Assembly: GCA_035551835.1 (NCBI GenBank)
Contig: DASZMN010000102.1
Coordinates: forward strand, 58,362-122,361
Length of the DNA stretch: 64,000 bases
Direction of reading: 5' to 3'
Source of the DNA: Bog-473 sp035551835
GTDB lineage: Bacteria > Actinomycetota > Acidimicrobiia > Acidimicrobiales > RAAP-2
Made by a program: the position numbers and the translations under genes. Under the pieces are notes generated by a model that ran no database searches, was not told where the DNA came from, and was given only the letters and a program-made list of their open reading frames with translations. This document shows positions 1 to 7,507 of this stretch, in pieces; the first letter of the stretch is position 1, and every line of letters begins with the position of its first letter.

Positions 1-1
1 G

Positions 2-1777
2 ATCGAGTGGCAGTTCGACGCCCTCGACCTGCGCCCGGTCGAGCGTTGGCTCGCCACCCTGCCGACGCTCGTCGTCGAGACCGGCGACGGTGGCACCATG
101 ACCGCACTGGCGCAGACGCCGCGCCGGCTCGTCGACACCTACCTCGACACCGACGACTGGCGCGTCGCCCGCGCCGGCTTCGTCGCCCGCACCCGTCATC
201 GCGGGCGTCACGACGAAGTGACCGTGAAGGACCTGCGCCCGGCCGAGGGCAGCGGCCTGCGCCAGCGCCTGGAGGTGACCGAAGTCCTCCCGGCGGCGGG
301 CGTCGGCGGGCTCGGGCCCGAGGGACCCGTGGGTCGGCGCCTGCGGGCCATAGTGGGGGGGCGCCCGCTGCGCGAGGTGCTCCAGGTGCGCACCCGCCGG
401 CGCCCCTTCGCGTTGCGCGTCGGCGGTGTTGACGTTGCCGAGGTGGCGCTCGATGAGACGGTCATCGTGGTCGGCGGTGGCCAGCGCCCCATGCAGTTGC
501 GCCGGGTCGAGGTCGAGGTGCGGGCCGAATGGTTGGAGGCACTCGACCCGATCGTGCAGCAGCTACGGGTCTCGTGCGGGCTGCAACCGGCGCGTCTGTC
601 CAAGTTCGAGGCGGGCCTGCTCGCGGTGGGTCTCGAGGTCCCCGGGACACCCGATCTGGGACGGACCGACATCTCCGCCGATTCGACCATGGGCGACCTC
701 GCCTTCGCCGTCGTCCGCCGCCAGTTCGCCGTGCTGCGCGCCAAGGAGCCGGGGACTCGTCTCGGCGAAGATCCCGAGGAGCTGCACGACATGCGGGTGG
801 CGAACCGGCGCCTGCGCGCCGCGCTCTCGTTGTTCGCCGACGTCTTTCCGGTGCGCGCGCACGCCTTCCGCGAGGAGCTGGGCTGGCTCGGCCGCACGCT
901 CGGCGCCGTGCGCGACCTCGACGTGCAGCTGGCCGGGTTGGGCGACCTGGCGGCCGTCACGGCCGGCTGGAGCGACGGCCTCCGTGACGACGGCCACGAC
1001 CCGCTCGTCGAGCTGTTCGAGCTCCTCGGGCGCGAGCGGGAGGAGGCCCGCGCCGAGATGCTGGGCGCGCTCGATTCGGTCCGCTGGGAGCGGCTGGCCA
1101 AGGGCCTCGCCGCCATGGCGCGGCAGGGTCCGGCCCGGCGCTCGGTCGCCACTCGCGTGCCCGCCGCCATCGGCCTGCCCGCGCTCATCGTGGCGCGTCA
1201 CGACGCCGTGGCCAAGGCGGCCCGGCGCGCGAAGAAGACGAAGGTCGTCACCGACTTTCACCGCCTGCGCATCAAGTGCAAGCGCCTGCGGTACTCCCTC
1301 GAATTCGCGTCGGAGGTCTACGGCGGGCGGACCGGGCGCTACGTGCGTGAGCTGACGGCGGTGCAGGACGAGCTTGGGCTCATGCAAGATGCCGAGGTGG
1401 CGTCGCTCCGGCTCGCCGAATTGGCCACGGGCGAGCCGCCCTTGCCGGCGGCCACCGTGTTCATCATGGGTGGCGTGGCGGAGCGGCACCGGCGCGACGT
1501 CGAGCGCCACCTGCGCCGGCTGCCCAAGCATGCGTCGCGCGTCGGCGGACGCGCCTGGCGCGACCTGCAGGTCCACCTGGAGGAGCGGCGGGCCGAGGCT
1601 GAGGCGGCGCAACCGCCCGTCCGCCGGACCCTGCGAGCCGTGCCTCCCCCGGCCTCCGAGCCGGCCGAGCCTTCGTCCGCATCGTCGTCCGGCGCGCCGG
1701 GCGCCGCGGCGCACCCGGCCGCCGGGGGCGGCCTCGGCGCGCTGTCCCCGTCGGGCCCCTCAGGCCAGCGGGAATGA
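2..1777 (+). CDS. CYTH-CHAD domain protein, 5' end outside window
   Basis: The reading frame is open from the first base, and the residues before the internal ATG at 98 (IEWQFDALDL) look like the start of a CYTH fold, so the true start lies upstream. About 591 residues are visible. A CYTH (triphosphate tunnel) domain covers roughly residues 1-200, with basic strands around VTVKDL. A CHAD helical domain follows, with its two conserved His/Arg/Lys-rich helices: HDMRVANRRLRAAL and FHRLRIKCKRLRYSLEF. Family knowledge: CHAD domains bind inorganic polyphosphate, and CYTH domains can hydrolyse triphosphate. A role in polyphosphate metabolism or binding is therefore likely, but the substrate is not proven. 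The C-terminal ~60 residues are Ala/Pro/Ser-rich and look disordered. The 3' end overlaps the convergent EthD-like gene by 18 bp. Confidence 0.85.
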   Translation: MEWQFDALDLRPVERWLATLPTLVVETGDGGTMTALAQTPRRLVDTYLDTDDWRVARAGFVARTRHRGRHDEVTVKDLRPAEGSGLRQRLEVTEVLPAAGVGGLGPEGPVGRRLRAIVGGRPLREVLQVRTRRRPFALRVGGVDVAEVALDETVIVVGGGQRPMQLRRVEVEVRAEWLEALDPIVQQLRVSCGLQPARLSKFEAGLLAVGLEVPGTPDLGRTDISADSTMGDLAFAVVRRQFAVLRAKEPGTRLGEDPEELHDMRVANRRLRAALSLFADVFPVRAHAFREELGWLGRTLGAVRDLDVQLAGLGDLAAVTAGWSDGLRDDGHDPLVELFELLGREREEARAEMLGALDSVRWERLAKGLAAMARQGPARRSVATRVPAAIGLPALIVARHDAVAKAARRAKKTKVVTDFHRLRIKCKRLRYSLEFASEVYGGRTGRYVRELTAVQDELGLMQDAEVASLRLAELATGEPPLPAATVFIMGGVAERHRRDVERHLRRLPKHASRVGGRAWRDLQVHLEERRAEAEAAQPPVRRTLRAVPPPASEPAEPSSASSSGAPGAAAHPAAGGGLGALSPSGPSGQRE

Positions 1778-2128
1778 GCCCGCGTCGTCACCCATGACGA
1801 CGCGTGGATGCTCGGTGAGCACGAAGTGCAGGCTGCCCGTGTCGAGGAACTGCTCGATGTCGGACCAGATCTCGGAGAAGTCGGGCTCTCCCATGTGCGC
1901 CCGGTAGGCGTCCATGCTCTCGAACCACTGCACGGTCACGCCGTCGAAGCCGGGGTCGTCGTCGCCCGCGTAGTCGCCGAGCGGGCGCGGGTGCTGCTCG
2001 TAGCGCACCACGTGACGACCACTCGCGCTGCGCGCGATCAGCGGGCCGTGGACGTCGCGCCAGTGCGCGTGGAACTCGGCGGGCGTGAGACCCTGCTTGC
2101 GCCGCAGTAGGCAGGTCAGGCGGACCAT
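1760..2128 (-). CDS. EthD-like / dimeric alpha-beta barrel protein
   Basis: A 122-residue protein beginning MVRLTCLLRRK. The pattern LTPAEFHAHWRDVHGPL is the hallmark of the EthD family, small ferredoxin-like dimers linked to ether and aromatic degradation; most members have no proven reaction. The ATG at 2128 is chosen because GAGGAGG lies 8 nt upstream; an earlier in-frame start would add ten residues without a ribosome site. It is transcribed convergently with the CHAD gene and stands alone, so context does not give the substrate. Confidence 0.75.
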   Translation of the reverse strand: MVRLTCLLRRKQGLTPAEFHAHWRDVHGPLIARSASGRHVVRYEQHPRPLGDYAGDDDPGFDGVTVQWFESMDAYRAHMGEPDFSEIWSDIEQFLDTGSLHFVLTEHPRVVMGDDAGSFPLA

Positions 2129-2205
2129 CGGACGGACCTCCTCGGGGTGTCCCGGCACGCGCCGGCTCGGCGCGCCCGGGCGGGCACCCTAGACCGCGCG
2201 CCGAC

Positions 2206-3402
2206 CTAGGGAAGCGTGAGGGTCAGGCCCGAGCCGTCGCTGGAGTTGATCCCGATCGAAAGGCCGCCGATCGAGATCGTCGGCACGGTGATCGGCAAGG
2301 GCAGCGGCACGTTGATCGTGTCCGAGCCGCCGCTCGACCCCGAGCTCGGCGTGGTCACGGTCGGCGCCGCCGGCAACGAGCCCGACGTCGTGGTGACGGG
2401 CAAGCTCGGCACCGAGGAGGTGCCGCCCGAGGAGAGCGGGAGCGAGGGCAGGGAGGGGGCCGAGGATCCGAGCGCGCCACCGGCCAGGGCCGCCACGCCG
2501 TTGAGCAGCGGGGACAGCGCACTCACCAGGGGCGAGGTCGCCGACGACCCGGTTCCGGCGCTGGCCGCCGCCCCGGCGAGGACGGTCGTCCCACCGCCGG
2601 TCGGTGCCGGCAACGAGGCGATGGGCAGCAGCGACGTGAGGTCCTCGAGGGTGCCCGTCACGTCGCTCACGACGCCGGTCAGGGTGGGGACGAGGCCACT
2701 GAGCAGGTTGCCCCCCGAGAGCGAGCCGAGGTTGCCGAGGGCGCTGGTCAGGCTCTGCAGGATGCAGGTCAGCCCGAGGTCGCTCGAGCTGGTGCCACAG
2801 CCCGTGCCCGTGCCGCCGCCCCCGGGGTTCGTGCCGCCGGGGCCCGTGCCGCCGGTGCCCGTGCCGCCCGTCCCGGTCGACGTGACCGGCAGGCCGGGCA
2901 GGTCGGCCACCGGGAGGTTCTGCAGGGGCTCCGAGGTCAACGTGGGGAAGGCGGCGATGCCCTGGGTCAGCGACCCCGACACCTTGGTGAAGTTCGCGGC
3001 GTCGACGGCACCGTTGCCGTGCGTCGACGCGGAGGAGGCCGCGGTGCCGTGCGCCGCTTGGTTGACCGCCTGGGCCAACGGGAGATCCTGGGTGATCGTG
3101 GGCGAGGCCACCGGGTGGGCCGCCGCGGGCGAGACGGTGAAGTAGCCGCCCAGCCCGCCGAGGAAGGCGCCGGCCGCCGCGCAGGCCATGCCGCCCGCGC
3201 CGACCAGGGCGGCGGTGCGGTAACGCTGGAAGCCCCGGGGCGGCTCGTCGAGCTCGGGTGCCGGCTCCACGGCCGCGGCGTGACGGGCCCGCGCCGCCGT
3301 CTCCGCCGGCTCGGGCGCGATCGCCGCCGCCTTCGCCTGGTGCTTGCCCCGCGAGCTGAACTCGCCGTGCAGCATCTCGTCGTACGCCTCGTCGAAGCTC
3401 AT
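2206..3402 (-). CDS. Membrane-anchored Gly/Thr-rich surface protein, function unknown
   Basis: A 398-residue protein of unrecognised function. A charged cytoplasmic N-terminus (1-62) is followed by one membrane segment at about 63-88. The outside portion is of low complexity: a Thr/Gly/Pro tract at about 176-201, then two Cys (202, 213) and Leu/Gly/Ser-rich sequence ending in short hydrophobic beta-like repeats. The start MSFDEAYDEM at 3402 follows GGAGGG at 11 nt and is preferred to an upstream in-frame start. It lies directly downstream of the sortase, and its composition resembles the anchored protein encoded upstream (runs like LTSLLPIASL). The three genes probably build one surface structure. 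This is inference from neighbourhood and composition. Confidence 0.6.
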   Translation of the reverse strand: MSFDEAYDEMLHGEFSSRGKHQAKAAAIAPEPAETAARARHAAAVEPAPELDEPPRGFQRYRTAALVGAGGMACAAAGAFLGGLGGYFTVSPAAAHPVASPTITQDLPLAQAVNQAAHGTAASSASTHGNGAVDAANFTKVSGSLTQGIAAFPTLTSEPLQNLPVADLPGLPVTSTGTGGTGTGGTGPGGTNPGGGGTGTGCGTSSSDLGLTCILQSLTSALGNLGSLSGGNLLSGLVPTLTGVVSDVTGTLEDLTSLLPIASLPAPTGGGTTVLAGAAASAGTGSSATSPLVSALSPLLNGVAALAGGALGSSAPSLPSLPLSSGGTSSVPSLPVTTTSGSLPAAPTVTTPSSGSSGGSDTINVPLPLPITVPTISIGGLSIGINSSDGSGLTLTLP

Positions 3403-3507
3403 GTGAATCCGACCCTCCTCCGCGATCCCTCTCCCGGGTTCTCTTTCGGGAACGGGCATGACCAGCGACCCTTACGGTGCCCCCGTGATCCGTCCGGCTC
3501 TCGTCGC

Positions 3508-4602
3508 TCAGCCGAACGTCCAGCTGCCGATCGTCACCACGGAGCCGTGAACAGGGAGAACGACCGTTTCGGTGTACGTGCCGGGGGCCGAGCCGCCCGA
3601 GAGGGTCACCGTCTCACGGAGCACCACCTGGCTGGGGACGCCGTTGGTCGAGTCGATCTCGACGTTCAGCGGGGACTGGTGGTCGCTGATCGAGGCCCCG
3701 TCGAGCTGCGGGGGCAGCGGCACCCCGGGAGCCATGGCCCCCCAGAACTGGGTATTTCGCTGGGCGCCCGAGTGGAGACCGCCGAAGTAGGTGGTGAGGG
3801 CGGCGGCCTCGAGCGAGAGCGGGCCGGGCGACTGGGCGAAGGACACCGAGGCGTTGACCAGGTTCATGGTCCCCATCGGCGCGTAGTTCTGGTCCAGAGA
3901 GAGCCCCTGGGCCTGGAGCTGTGGCGGCGCCGAGGTCGTGTAGCTCGTCGACTGGACGGTGTTGATGAACTCCTTGCTGGGGTTCAGGCTGCCGCCCTTG
4001 GTCGCGGCGCCCAGTTCGGTGGCGTGGATGAGCAGGCGGTCGGGGGTGAAGAAGAGTGCGTTGGGCGGCCAGCAGGTGTCGAGGACCATCGAGGGGCCCG
4101 GCGTGTTGAGCACCTGGGAGCCCGACGGGACGACCTGCTGGTCGCTGACCTGGTATTTCCACGTGTTGCAGGCGGTCGCGTACGTGATCACGTCGCCCGG
4201 CTTGAGGGCGTTGAGATGGACGAAGTAGCTCACGTCGTGCGCCAGGAAGACCGACGTGCCGACGCCGCCGGGCCACACCGACTGCGGGTTGTGCCCCACC
4301 GCCACGTTGAGCTCCGCGTCGTCGGTGCCCTCCTCCACCGGCGCCTGCAGATTGATGGCCGGAATGGAGAGGATGCCCGAGAGCTGGCCCTGCTTCACGC
4401 TCGAGACCGTGCACGCGGCCCCGTGGTTGTTCTGCCTGACCTTCTCGGCGTTCGCCTGCTGGGCGGCCACCAGGACGTTGCCCGCGTGCTTTTGGTGCAG
4501 CTGGTGGGCGACGGCGTAGGTGCCGGCGAAGAGGGCGGTGAAGAGCAGGGCGACGCCCAGGAGGGTGACGCCGATGCTGCGCGCGTCCCGCAAGGACCTC
4601 AT
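3508..4602 (-). CDS. Sortase (class D/E-like) with C-terminal extension
   Basis: A 364-residue membrane-anchored transpeptidase. One membrane segment lies at about 11-31. A sortase barrel follows at about 75-195: LSIPAINLQAPVEEG opens it, catalytic His is H122 (FLAHDVSYF), catalytic Cys is C177 (VLDTCWPP) and the conserved Arg is R189 (TPDRLLIHA). Sortases cleave a sorting signal and join surface proteins to the wall. Residues ~200-364 are an extra extracellular part that ordinary class D/E enzymes lack. AGGAGA sits 7 nt before the ATG. A long hairpin lies 33 nt upstream of the start. The likely substrate is the adjacent protein at 4973-6553, whose tail lacks a classical LPXTG. Confidence 0.8.
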   Translation of the reverse strand: MRSLRDARSIGVTLLGVALLFTALFAGTYAVAHQLHQKHAGNVLVAAQQANAEKVRQNNHGAACTVSSVKQGQLSGILSIPAINLQAPVEEGTDDAELNVAVGHNPQSVWPGGVGTSVFLAHDVSYFVHLNALKPGDVITYATACNTWKYQVSDQQVVPSGSQVLNTPGPSMVLDTCWPPNALFFTPDRLLIHATELGAATKGGSLNPSKEFINTVQSTSYTTSAPPQLQAQGLSLDQNYAPMGTMNLVNASVSFAQSPGPLSLEAAALTTYFGGLHSGAQRNTQFWGAMAPGVPLPPQLDGASISDHQSPLNVEIDSTNGVPSQVVLRETVTLSGGSAPGTYTETVVLPVHGSVVTIGSWTFG

Positions 4603-4634
4603 CGGCCCGTCTCCTGAGTCGTGGCCGGCTGCAT

Positions 4635-4672
4635 CTGCTCGGAACGGGATTCCGCCTTCCCGTTCCGAGCAG
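4635..4672 (-). promoter_or_regulatory. 15-bp perfect hairpin in sortase leader
   Basis: Arms 4635-4649 and 4658-4672 are exact reverse complements, with an 8-nt loop. On the minus strand the hairpin ends 33 nt before the sortase ATG. No T-run follows, so it does not look like a standard intrinsic terminator. An attenuator, processing site or operator are alternatives. Confidence 0.6.
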
Positions 4673-4810
4673 CTCGCAGCACCGGTTCCCGCTGCATCTG
4701 CTTCTCCCTCTCCAGATCCTCCGAGATCTGTGTTGTGGTCCTACTGCGAGCCGGGGTGGCGGATGTGGCGGATCACCCCGACCCAGATCGTGTGGCGGCC
4801 TACCGGCCGC

Positions 4811-4843
4811 TCGTGTCGCTCGTGTCGCTCGTGTCGCTCGTGT
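4811..4843. repeat. 9-nt tandem repeat, about 3.7 copies
   Basis: Unit TCGTGTCGC occurs three times in full at 4811-4837 and partially at 4838-4843. It lies in the non-coding leader between the surface-protein and sortase genes. Copy number could vary by slippage. Confidence 0.85.
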
Positions 4844-4940
4844 TGGTGAAGGTTCCTAGAGGCTGCCGCCGGGCCGGCCCCCGAGACCGGAGGGGGAACG
4901 GAGGAGGTCCCGAAGGCCGGGCCCGGTGGCGGTCCGTCGC

Positions 4941-4962
4941 CCGATCCGAGGGGTTGGATCGG
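4941..4962 (-). terminator. Weak hairpin after the anchored-protein gene
   Basis: CCGATCC (4941-4947) pairs with GGATCGG (4956-4962) across an 8-nt loop, starting 11 nt past the stop codon of the minus-strand surface-protein gene. No T-tract follows, so termination would be weak or Rho-dependent. Confidence 0.35.
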
Positions 4963-4972
4963 TCGGAGCGGC

Positions 4973-6553
4973 TCATTGGCCGCCCCGGCGACGGGCGATG
5001 GAGTTCATCGAGCGGGCCGCCGAGAGGATGCGGCGGCGACCGATCAGCATCACGCCGGCCAGACCCATCCCGGTCAGGAGGATGACGGGCAGGCTGCCCG
5101 ACCAGAACTCTCCGGTGTGCACGGTGGTGACGTTCGGCACTGCGGTCGCCGCCGCCGCCGCCGGGGCAATCGCCGGCGGAGCGGGCGCCGTTGCAGCCGA
5201 CGTGGTGACGGCCGGGGTCGCCGTGGTCGCGCTCCCCGAAGCGCTCACGTCGCCGACCGCGAGCGTGATGCCGCCCATGAGCCCGCTCAACAGCCCTGCG
5301 TTGGCGATGCTCACCGTGGCGTTGGCCGTCGGGCCGGGGCTCGACACGCTGCAGTTGAGGAGGTTGCCCTTCGGGTTGTACTGGAGGAGGTCACCGATCA
5401 GCGACGAGAGGAACGACGTGAGGCCGTTCAGCGTCGTGCTGAGCTGGGCGAGGAGGTTGTTCACCAGCTGGGTCACCGTCCCGAGCTGGAGGAACTGCTG
5501 CACCCCACCGGACGTCGAGAAGGACACGATGCCTGCATTGCAGCTCGGCGTCACGATCCCGGTGCTGCGGTCGAGGGCGACCGACGCCCTGGTCGGGGTC
5601 ACCTGGAGGTCGGCCAGGCCGAAGATGTTGATGTCGACGGGGCTCTGCGTCACGGCGTCGGTGACCACGTTGCCGCTGGTGGTGACCGAGGTGCTCGAGC
5701 CGCCCACGGTGACGCTCAGCGGTGCGATCGCGACGGCGTTGCCGCCCACCAGGCCGAGCACCTGGTTGAGGACCCCGGTCAGGATGCCGATGCCCGTCCC
5801 CGCGCCGCCCGAGCCGCTGAGCGAGTTGAGCAGGCCGCCGAGGAGCGAGCACGCGCCGGTGGTGTTGCTGCTGGTGTCGACGGTGGATCCGTTGAGGCCC
5901 GGGAGCGACAGGCCGCCGAGCACGGAGTTGACCGTCCCGAGCAGCGTGCCGAGCGTCCCGGTGAGGCCACCGGCACCCGCGCCGCCCGCGGTGGTCGCCG
6001 CCGTGGCGCCGCTGCAGAGCGTTCCCGCCGACGAGCCCAGTCCGAGCAAGGAGGCCAGGCTGAGGCTCACCTTCACGCTGGCCAGGCTGCCGGCGCCCGT
6101 CGCGGAGGGGTTACCGGAGGAATCGGTGGACGCGGAGGCCGTGCCGCAGGAGACGTCGACGTCGAGGATGCCGGTGTTGAGCGGCAGGGTGCACCCGCCG
6201 CCGGTGGGGGTGGCCGTGACGCCCGACCCCTTGGCGATGGCGTCCTGGGTGGAGCCGAGCAGGTTCCCTCCGACCGGCGAGGTGGCGCTCGTCGGGCAGG
6301 GGTTGGTGGTGACCGAGACGTCGGGGCACAGGCCTGTGCCCTCCGCCTCCGCGAGGGGTCCGCTGCTGCTGGCGTCGGCCTCCGAGCCGCCGCCGGCGAG
6401 CTGCAATACGTTGAGCACACTGAGGGACACGAACCCTCCGTTGCCGGCGACGTTCCACTGGGTCGTCGTCGCCGCTCCCGCGGTCGACGTCAGTGCGGTG
6501 AGGACGGTCATGACGACGAGCCCCACGGCCGCCATCCGCATACGACCCTTCAT
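4973..6553 (-). CDS. Secreted surface protein with C-terminal anchoring tail
   Basis: A 526-residue exported protein. A signal peptide covers about residues 1-27 (positive MKGRMRMAA, hydrophobic core, cut near TAGA). The body is Ser/Thr/Gly/Ala-rich, has scattered Cys pairs and Leu/Gly-rich helices, and has no recognised enzymatic motif. The C-terminus has a tripartite sorting-like tail: HTGEFWSGS (about 479-487), a hydrophobic stretch (about 488-505), and an Arg-rich tail (RRRILSAARS...). No LPXTG is present; the TGEFWSG motif sits where a sortase signal should be. The ATG at 6553 follows AGGGG. The sortase gene lies downstream on the same strand, supporting a dedicated sortase-substrate pair. 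Function beyond surface display is unknown. Confidence 0.65.
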   Translation of the reverse strand: MKGRMRMAAVGLVVMTVLTALTSTAGAATTTQWNVAGNGGFVSLSVLNVLQLAGGGSEADASSSGPLAEAEGTGLCPDVSVTTNPCPTSATSPVGGNLLGSTQDAIAKGSGVTATPTGGGCTLPLNTGILDVDVSCGTASASTDSSGNPSATGAGSLASVKVSLSLASLLGLGSSAGTLCSGATAATTAGGAGAGGLTGTLGTLLGTVNSVLGGLSLPGLNGSTVDTSSNTTGACSLLGGLLNSLSGSGGAGTGIGILTGVLNQVLGLVGGNAVAIAPLSVTVGGSSTSVTTSGNVVTDAVTQSPVDINIFGLADLQVTPTRASVALDRSTGIVTPSCNAGIVSFSTSGGVQQFLQLGTVTQLVNNLLAQLSTTLNGLTSFLSSLIGDLLQYNPKGNLLNCSVSSPGPTANATVSIANAGLLSGLMGGITLAVGDVSASGSATTATPAVTTSAATAPAPPAIAPAAAAATAVPNVTTVHTGEFWSGSLPVILLTGMGLAGVMLIGRRRILSAARSMNSIARRRGGQ

Positions 6554-6734
6554 GAATTACCCCTATCCGCCGGTGCTTACACGCGCCGACTCCTCGTTTC
6601 TTGCGAATGAAACGGGGGAGGTCAGCGAATCTTTCGCACACGTGTGAAGAAATTCCGGCTTTACATCCCCATTGCAAGGCCGATGCCGTGCGCCGCTCCC
6701 CCCTGCGGACACCCGAGAAACGGCAAAGGTCCCG

Positions 6735-6740
6735 TACTCT
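6735..6740 (+). promoter_or_regulatory. -10-like TACTCT for the permease gene
   Basis: TACTCT lies 8 nt before the ATG at 6749, and no Shine-Dalgarno is present. This suggests a leaderless transcript; no clear -35 is seen. Confidence 0.35.
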
Positions 6741-6748
6741 TTCGCGGC

Positions 6749-7498
6749 ATGCCTGCGTCGCACGCCCTGTTGATCCTGCTTGCAGGCGTGGTCGGCGGGA
6801 TCTTCAACGGGGTGGCCGGCGGCGCCAGCCTCATCACCTTCCCGGTCCTCCTCGCGCTGGGGTATCCGGCCCTCACGGCCAACATCACCAACACGGTCGG
6901 GATCTGGCCCAGCTACCTGGGTTCGGCGACCGCCTTTCGCCGCGAGATCGGCGACCAGGCCCGCCGCCTGGCCCGCCTCACCCCGGTCGCCCTGGCCGGC
7001 GGGGTCGGCGGCGCGCTGCTCCTGCTCACGACGTCGTCCGCCACCTTCGACGACGTCGTGCCCTGGCTCGTCCTGGGTGCGGCCGCCCTGTTCGGCCTCC
7101 AGCCACTCCTGCGGCGAGCCCTGGACCGGGACTCGGTCCATCCCCGCACCCGCCCGGTCCTGCTGGTCGCCGGGGTGTTCGCCGCCTCGGTCTACGGCGG
7201 CTAGTTCGGCGCCGCCATGGGCGTCATGTTCCTCGCCGTGCTCGGCCTCGCCCTGCCGGTCTCGCTCGCCCACACGAACGGCATGCGCGCCATCCTCTCC
7301 ATGGTGGTCAACGGCGTGGCCGCCATCGTGTTCCTGATCCACGGGGGTCTGGCCTGGGACGCCGTGGGTTGGCTCGCCCTGGGCAGCCTCGTCGGCGGGT
7401 ACGCGGGAGCCCGTCTCGCCCTAGTGCTGCCGGTCCCGGCCCTGCGTGCGGCGGTGGTGGTGATCGGCGTCGGGACGGCGGTGAAGCTGCTGGTCTGA
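6749..7498 (+). pseudogene. TauE/SafE-family permease, interrupted by in-frame TAG
   Basis: A full-length sulfite exporter TauE/SafE-type membrane protein of about 249 codons, read in one frame from MPASHALLIL to GTAVKLLV, with 7-8 hydrophobic segments. A TAG at 7202-7204 splits it. The flanking residues read SVYGG-stop-FGAAMGVMFLAVLGL, and family members normally carry Tyr at this place (YGGYFGAG), so a single change of a TAC/TAT codon explains it. Both halves remain collinear and otherwise intact, with the conserved N-terminal GVVGGIFNGVAGGASLITFP motif. Either the gene is very recently inactivated or the base is an error. The family exports small anions such as sulfite or organosulfonates; the substrate here is unknown. 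Confidence 0.8.
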
Positions 7499-7507
7499 AC
7501 GCCGGGC

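Larger units (their letters stand above)
4603..4972. other. 370-nt non-coding gap between surface-protein and sortase genes
   Basis: No credible gene. On the minus strand it runs from the anchored-protein stop to the sortase start. It contains a hairpin just after the stop (4941-4962), a 9-nt tandem repeat (4811-4843), a 15-bp hairpin near the sortase ribosome site (4635-4672), and two copies of GCAGATGCAGC on the minus strand flanking that hairpin. This density of structure suggests a regulated leader or processing region, but I recognise no known riboswitch. Confidence 0.5.

Noticed and set aside
4811..4843. Short CRISPR-like array
   Set aside because: Units are 9 nt without spacers. The repeats at 16204-16283 and 45278-45322 are likewise direct tandem repeats within coding or gene-end sequence.
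4603..4972. c-di-AMP (ydaO-type) riboswitch ahead of the sortase
   Set aside because: I could not match the conserved cores on either strand; the hairpins alone do not support the call.
4926..6647. Two long + strand frames opposite the anchored surface protein
   Set aside because: The minus-strand frame has a signal peptide, anchoring tail and ribosome site; the + frames are compositional shadows.
7202..7204. TAG as a programmed recoding codon (pyrrolysine or readthrough)
   Set aside because: No stem-loop or pyl genes seen, and a single Tyr-to-stop change explains it more simply.
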